Assembly: GCA_009663005.1 (NCBI GenBank)
Contig: VIGQ01001860.1
Span: forward strand, 52,501-62,500
Length of the DNA: 10,000 bases
Reading direction: 5' to 3'
Source of the DNA: Actinidia chinensis
Lineage: Eukaryota; Streptophyta; Magnoliopsida; Ericales; Actinidiaceae
Shown here one piece after another: positions 8,600 through 10,000 of the stretch; positions within the stretch are counted from its first letter, which is position 1; each line of letters begins with the position of its first letter. The position numbers were made by a program, and so were the translations under genes. The notes beneath the pieces were generated by a model. It saw only the letters and a list, made by a program, of their open reading frames with translations, was not told where the DNA came from and did no database searches.

Positions 8600-9232
8600 A
8601 GTGATGCATATGTGCTAGATTTTTCAATCATGGCCTAAGGGAATCACATTAGGTGCTGTGAACCGCATATTTAGATATCGCAGAGAAACGTATGACGTAG
8701 GAATATTCTATACTAGGGGAGTTGCATTGCCTGGTATTACATGGATTCTCCGATGCCGACTATGACGGATGTAGGATAGATCGAAAGAGCACAAGTGTGG
8801 GCACTTGCCAATTCCTAGGAACCCCCCACCCCCCCCCCCCCCCCCAAAATCTCTAGTGTCATGGATCTGCACGAAACAAAATGACGTTGACTTTATCAAA
8901 CAAAACCGCGAGGCGAATATGTGGCCGCCGGAACGTTGTTTTGTGCTCAATGAATATGGATTGAAACAACAAATGGAGGATTAGGTTACATTTTGCTCAT
9001 TTCCAATCAAATGTGAAATACCAGTTCCTAAATTTGTCTAAGAATCCTAGTACAACACTCAAGAAACAAAAACACATTTACAATTCGACATAAATTTTTT
9101 AAGAGTCAAGTCCAAAAGGGGGATATTGAACTCAATATATCATACGGACAGCAATGGCGGATATTTTTACAAAACCCCCTTGCGATAAGAGATTTTGTCG
9201 AGTTCAGACGTGAACGTGGAATGTCTAAACCA
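8600..9232 (+). pseudogene. Broken copia RNase H
   Basis: RNase H removes the RNA strand after copying. The text shows RPDIMF near 8583-8602, IFRYR near 8668-8682, the SDADYDG block near 8751-8771, the IDRKST block near 8777-8795, EYVAAG near 8916-8935, LSKN near 9033-9050, the QKGDIELN block near 9112-9138, and QW with DIFTKP at 9152-9177. A run of C at 8822-8845 is inserted between the codons for FLG and SLVSW, which otherwise join up. The reading frame is lost repeatedly. The domain ends near 9232. Confidence 0.9.
8822..8845. repeat. C6-A-C17 homopolymer insertion in RNase H
   Basis: Six C, one A and seventeen C stand where the family has one or two codons between the FLG and SLVSW blocks. 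The coding text on both sides is conserved, so this is an insertion rather than divergence. It may be biological slippage or a sequencing artefact. Confidence 0.85.
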
Positions 9233-9235
9233 ATG

Positions 9236-9865
9236 TTGATATTTTTGGATTTTTAAAATCTACTTTATACGTATCAGTGAGTCATAGTGAGAAAAGAATA
9301 GTCGGACTGTGATTGAAATTATTTCCTATGCCTACTCTCGACAAAACAATTCTCTTTCTTGATTGTTATCTTGATTTGTAGGTGATAAATACGATGATCA
9401 CAAAAGCTGAGGTACTGATATTATGATTAAGAAAATATTGAGAATCAATCTATTATGCTTATATGCGAAAATGTAAGTATGGATGTCTGAAGGAGCGGTT
9501 GTTTTTCCGGTTTTGATTGATGTAAAGAACTATCAAAACTTTTGGAAATTCAAAAACTCCTTCTAAATGAAAGAATTTAATGATTCTGAGGTTTTATGCA
9601 AAAATCTTTTTGAGTTTATTCACTCACCCTCAAATTATCGTTTTTTCTTAACAATCCTATGTATTAATTGGTATCTATACTGCATGGTGGAGAGTAAAAG
9701 AAAATATTCTTTGGCAAAATATTTTTTAAACCAACTCCTGAATTATGTTGTCATATGTGATTGTTGATTAGTTGAAAAATACATGCATATCATCATACTT
9801 GAATGCACCAACTAGGGGGCGCACTACATATGGTATCACTTGGTAGGTATCCTACAGTTACTTCT
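9236..9865. other. AT-rich unassigned stretch between two RNase H remnants
   Basis: No domain is recognised. In Sireviruses an envelope-like frame may follow RNase H, but no membrane protein signature is evident here. The only sizeable frame, 9567-9767 on the + strand (66 codons), is Phe/Leu/Ile/Tyr-rich in AT-rich DNA and looks like chance. A short GGGGCGCAC...ATGG text at 9816-9833 may belong to the second RNase H upstream of its clear part. No polypurine tract or LTR start was found. Confidence 0.4.
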
Positions 9866-9869
9866 TGAA

Positions 9870-10000
9870 ATTAGACATAAGTTTATGTGATATGTTTCAA
9901 CAAAGAAAGATGTAGAACTAGAGTTTATAAGTTACTGATTTTCAATGGGTTGACATCTTCATAAACCACTCAAGAGGAAGCGTTTCGCCACATCGAAGAG
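9870..10000 (+). pseudogene. 3' part of a second, diverged copia RNase H (partial)
   Basis: From 9870 the text reads IRHKF, a stop in place of Arg-Asp, then STKKDVELEFIS at 9897-9932, then after a frame change QWVDIF at 9943-9960 and a KPL...RF block running to the window end. These are the C-terminal blocks of copia RNase H and match, block for block, the first remnant at 9065-9200. The wording differs (DVELEFIS against DIELNIS), so it is a separate element of a different family or lineage rather than a recent duplicate. It carries at least two stops or shifts in 130 bases and continues past the window. Confidence 0.75.

Larger units (their letters stand above)
2099..9232 (+). mobile_element. 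Decayed Ty1/copia LTR retrotransposon, Sirevirus-like
   Basis: The parts appear in the copia order: LTR, Met-tRNA primer-binding site, gag with UBN2-type domain and zinc knuckle, protease, GAG-pre-integrase and integrase, reverse transcriptase, RNase H. In gypsy elements integrase follows RNase H, so copia is clear. A long charged gag tail after the knuckle suggests Sirevirus. The life cycle would be transcription from the LTR, packaging in Gag particles, reverse transcription and integration. This copy cannot do that: every domain is split by frameshifts, the reverse transcriptase active site is altered and about 0.6 kb of foreign-looking DNA lies between integrase and reverse transcriptase. 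No 3' LTR or polypurine tract was found before the end of the window, so the 3' boundary given is only the end of recognisable RNase H. Confidence 0.93.

Noticed and set aside
9110..9125. AAAAGGGGGAT as the polypurine tract before a 3' LTR
   Set aside because: It lies within the RNase H coding text (the QKGDIEL block), and no TGTT-type LTR start follows it.
9567..9767. 66-codon + strand frame after RNase H as an envelope-like gene
   Set aside because: It is short, compositionally driven by AT-rich DNA, and shows no signal peptide or clear membrane segment pattern.
1..10000. CRISPR array, tRNA, rRNA, or bacterial operon features
   Set aside because: No regularly spaced identical repeats, no cloverleaf or rRNA text and no bacterial gene layout were seen; the content is plant nuclear repeat DNA.

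Overview
The window looks like nuclear DNA of a flowering plant. It is AT-rich with long non-coding stretches, and its largest identifiable object is a decayed Ty1/copia LTR retrotransposon. The evidence is a plant-type copia LTR end, a primer-binding site matching initiator Met-tRNA, and remnants of gag, protease, integrase, reverse transcriptase and RNase H in that order, all on the + strand. The internal order and motif style, including a charged coiled-coil-like gag tail after the zinc knuckle, best fit the Sirevirus (SIRE/Maximus) clade. The species cannot be named from this sequence.

Layout. 1-370: possible terminal exon of an unrecognised + strand gene with an AATAAA signal. 370-1740: AT-rich non-coding DNA with a T24 run, a TTGCACC-spaced repeat, a purine-rich block holding a G21 run and a short perfect inverted repeat. 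1740-1960: possible first exon of an unrecognised - strand gene behind a GA/GT-repeat leader. 2099-3583: proposed 5' LTR, carrying ten degenerate copies of a 50-62 bp minisatellite. 3586-9232: element interior, with gag about 3640-5300, protease about 5320-5500, integrase about 5700-6660, an unassigned A-poor GC-richer insertion at about 6874-7487, reverse transcriptase 7490-8560 and RNase H 8600-9232. 9236-9860: unassigned. 9870-10000: 3' part of a second, diverged copia RNase H. The second LTR of the main element is not seen.

The element is non-functional. Its coding regions run collinear with the family but change frame every few tens of bases, and the catalytic YVDD of reverse transcriptase reads YVDA. 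Several G or C homopolymers interrupt otherwise intact coding, so sequencing or assembly error must be considered as well as ageing. I saw no operon, CRISPR, defence system or other clearly new system. The strongest unexplained items are the A-poor insertion, the LTR minisatellite and the homopolymer pattern.
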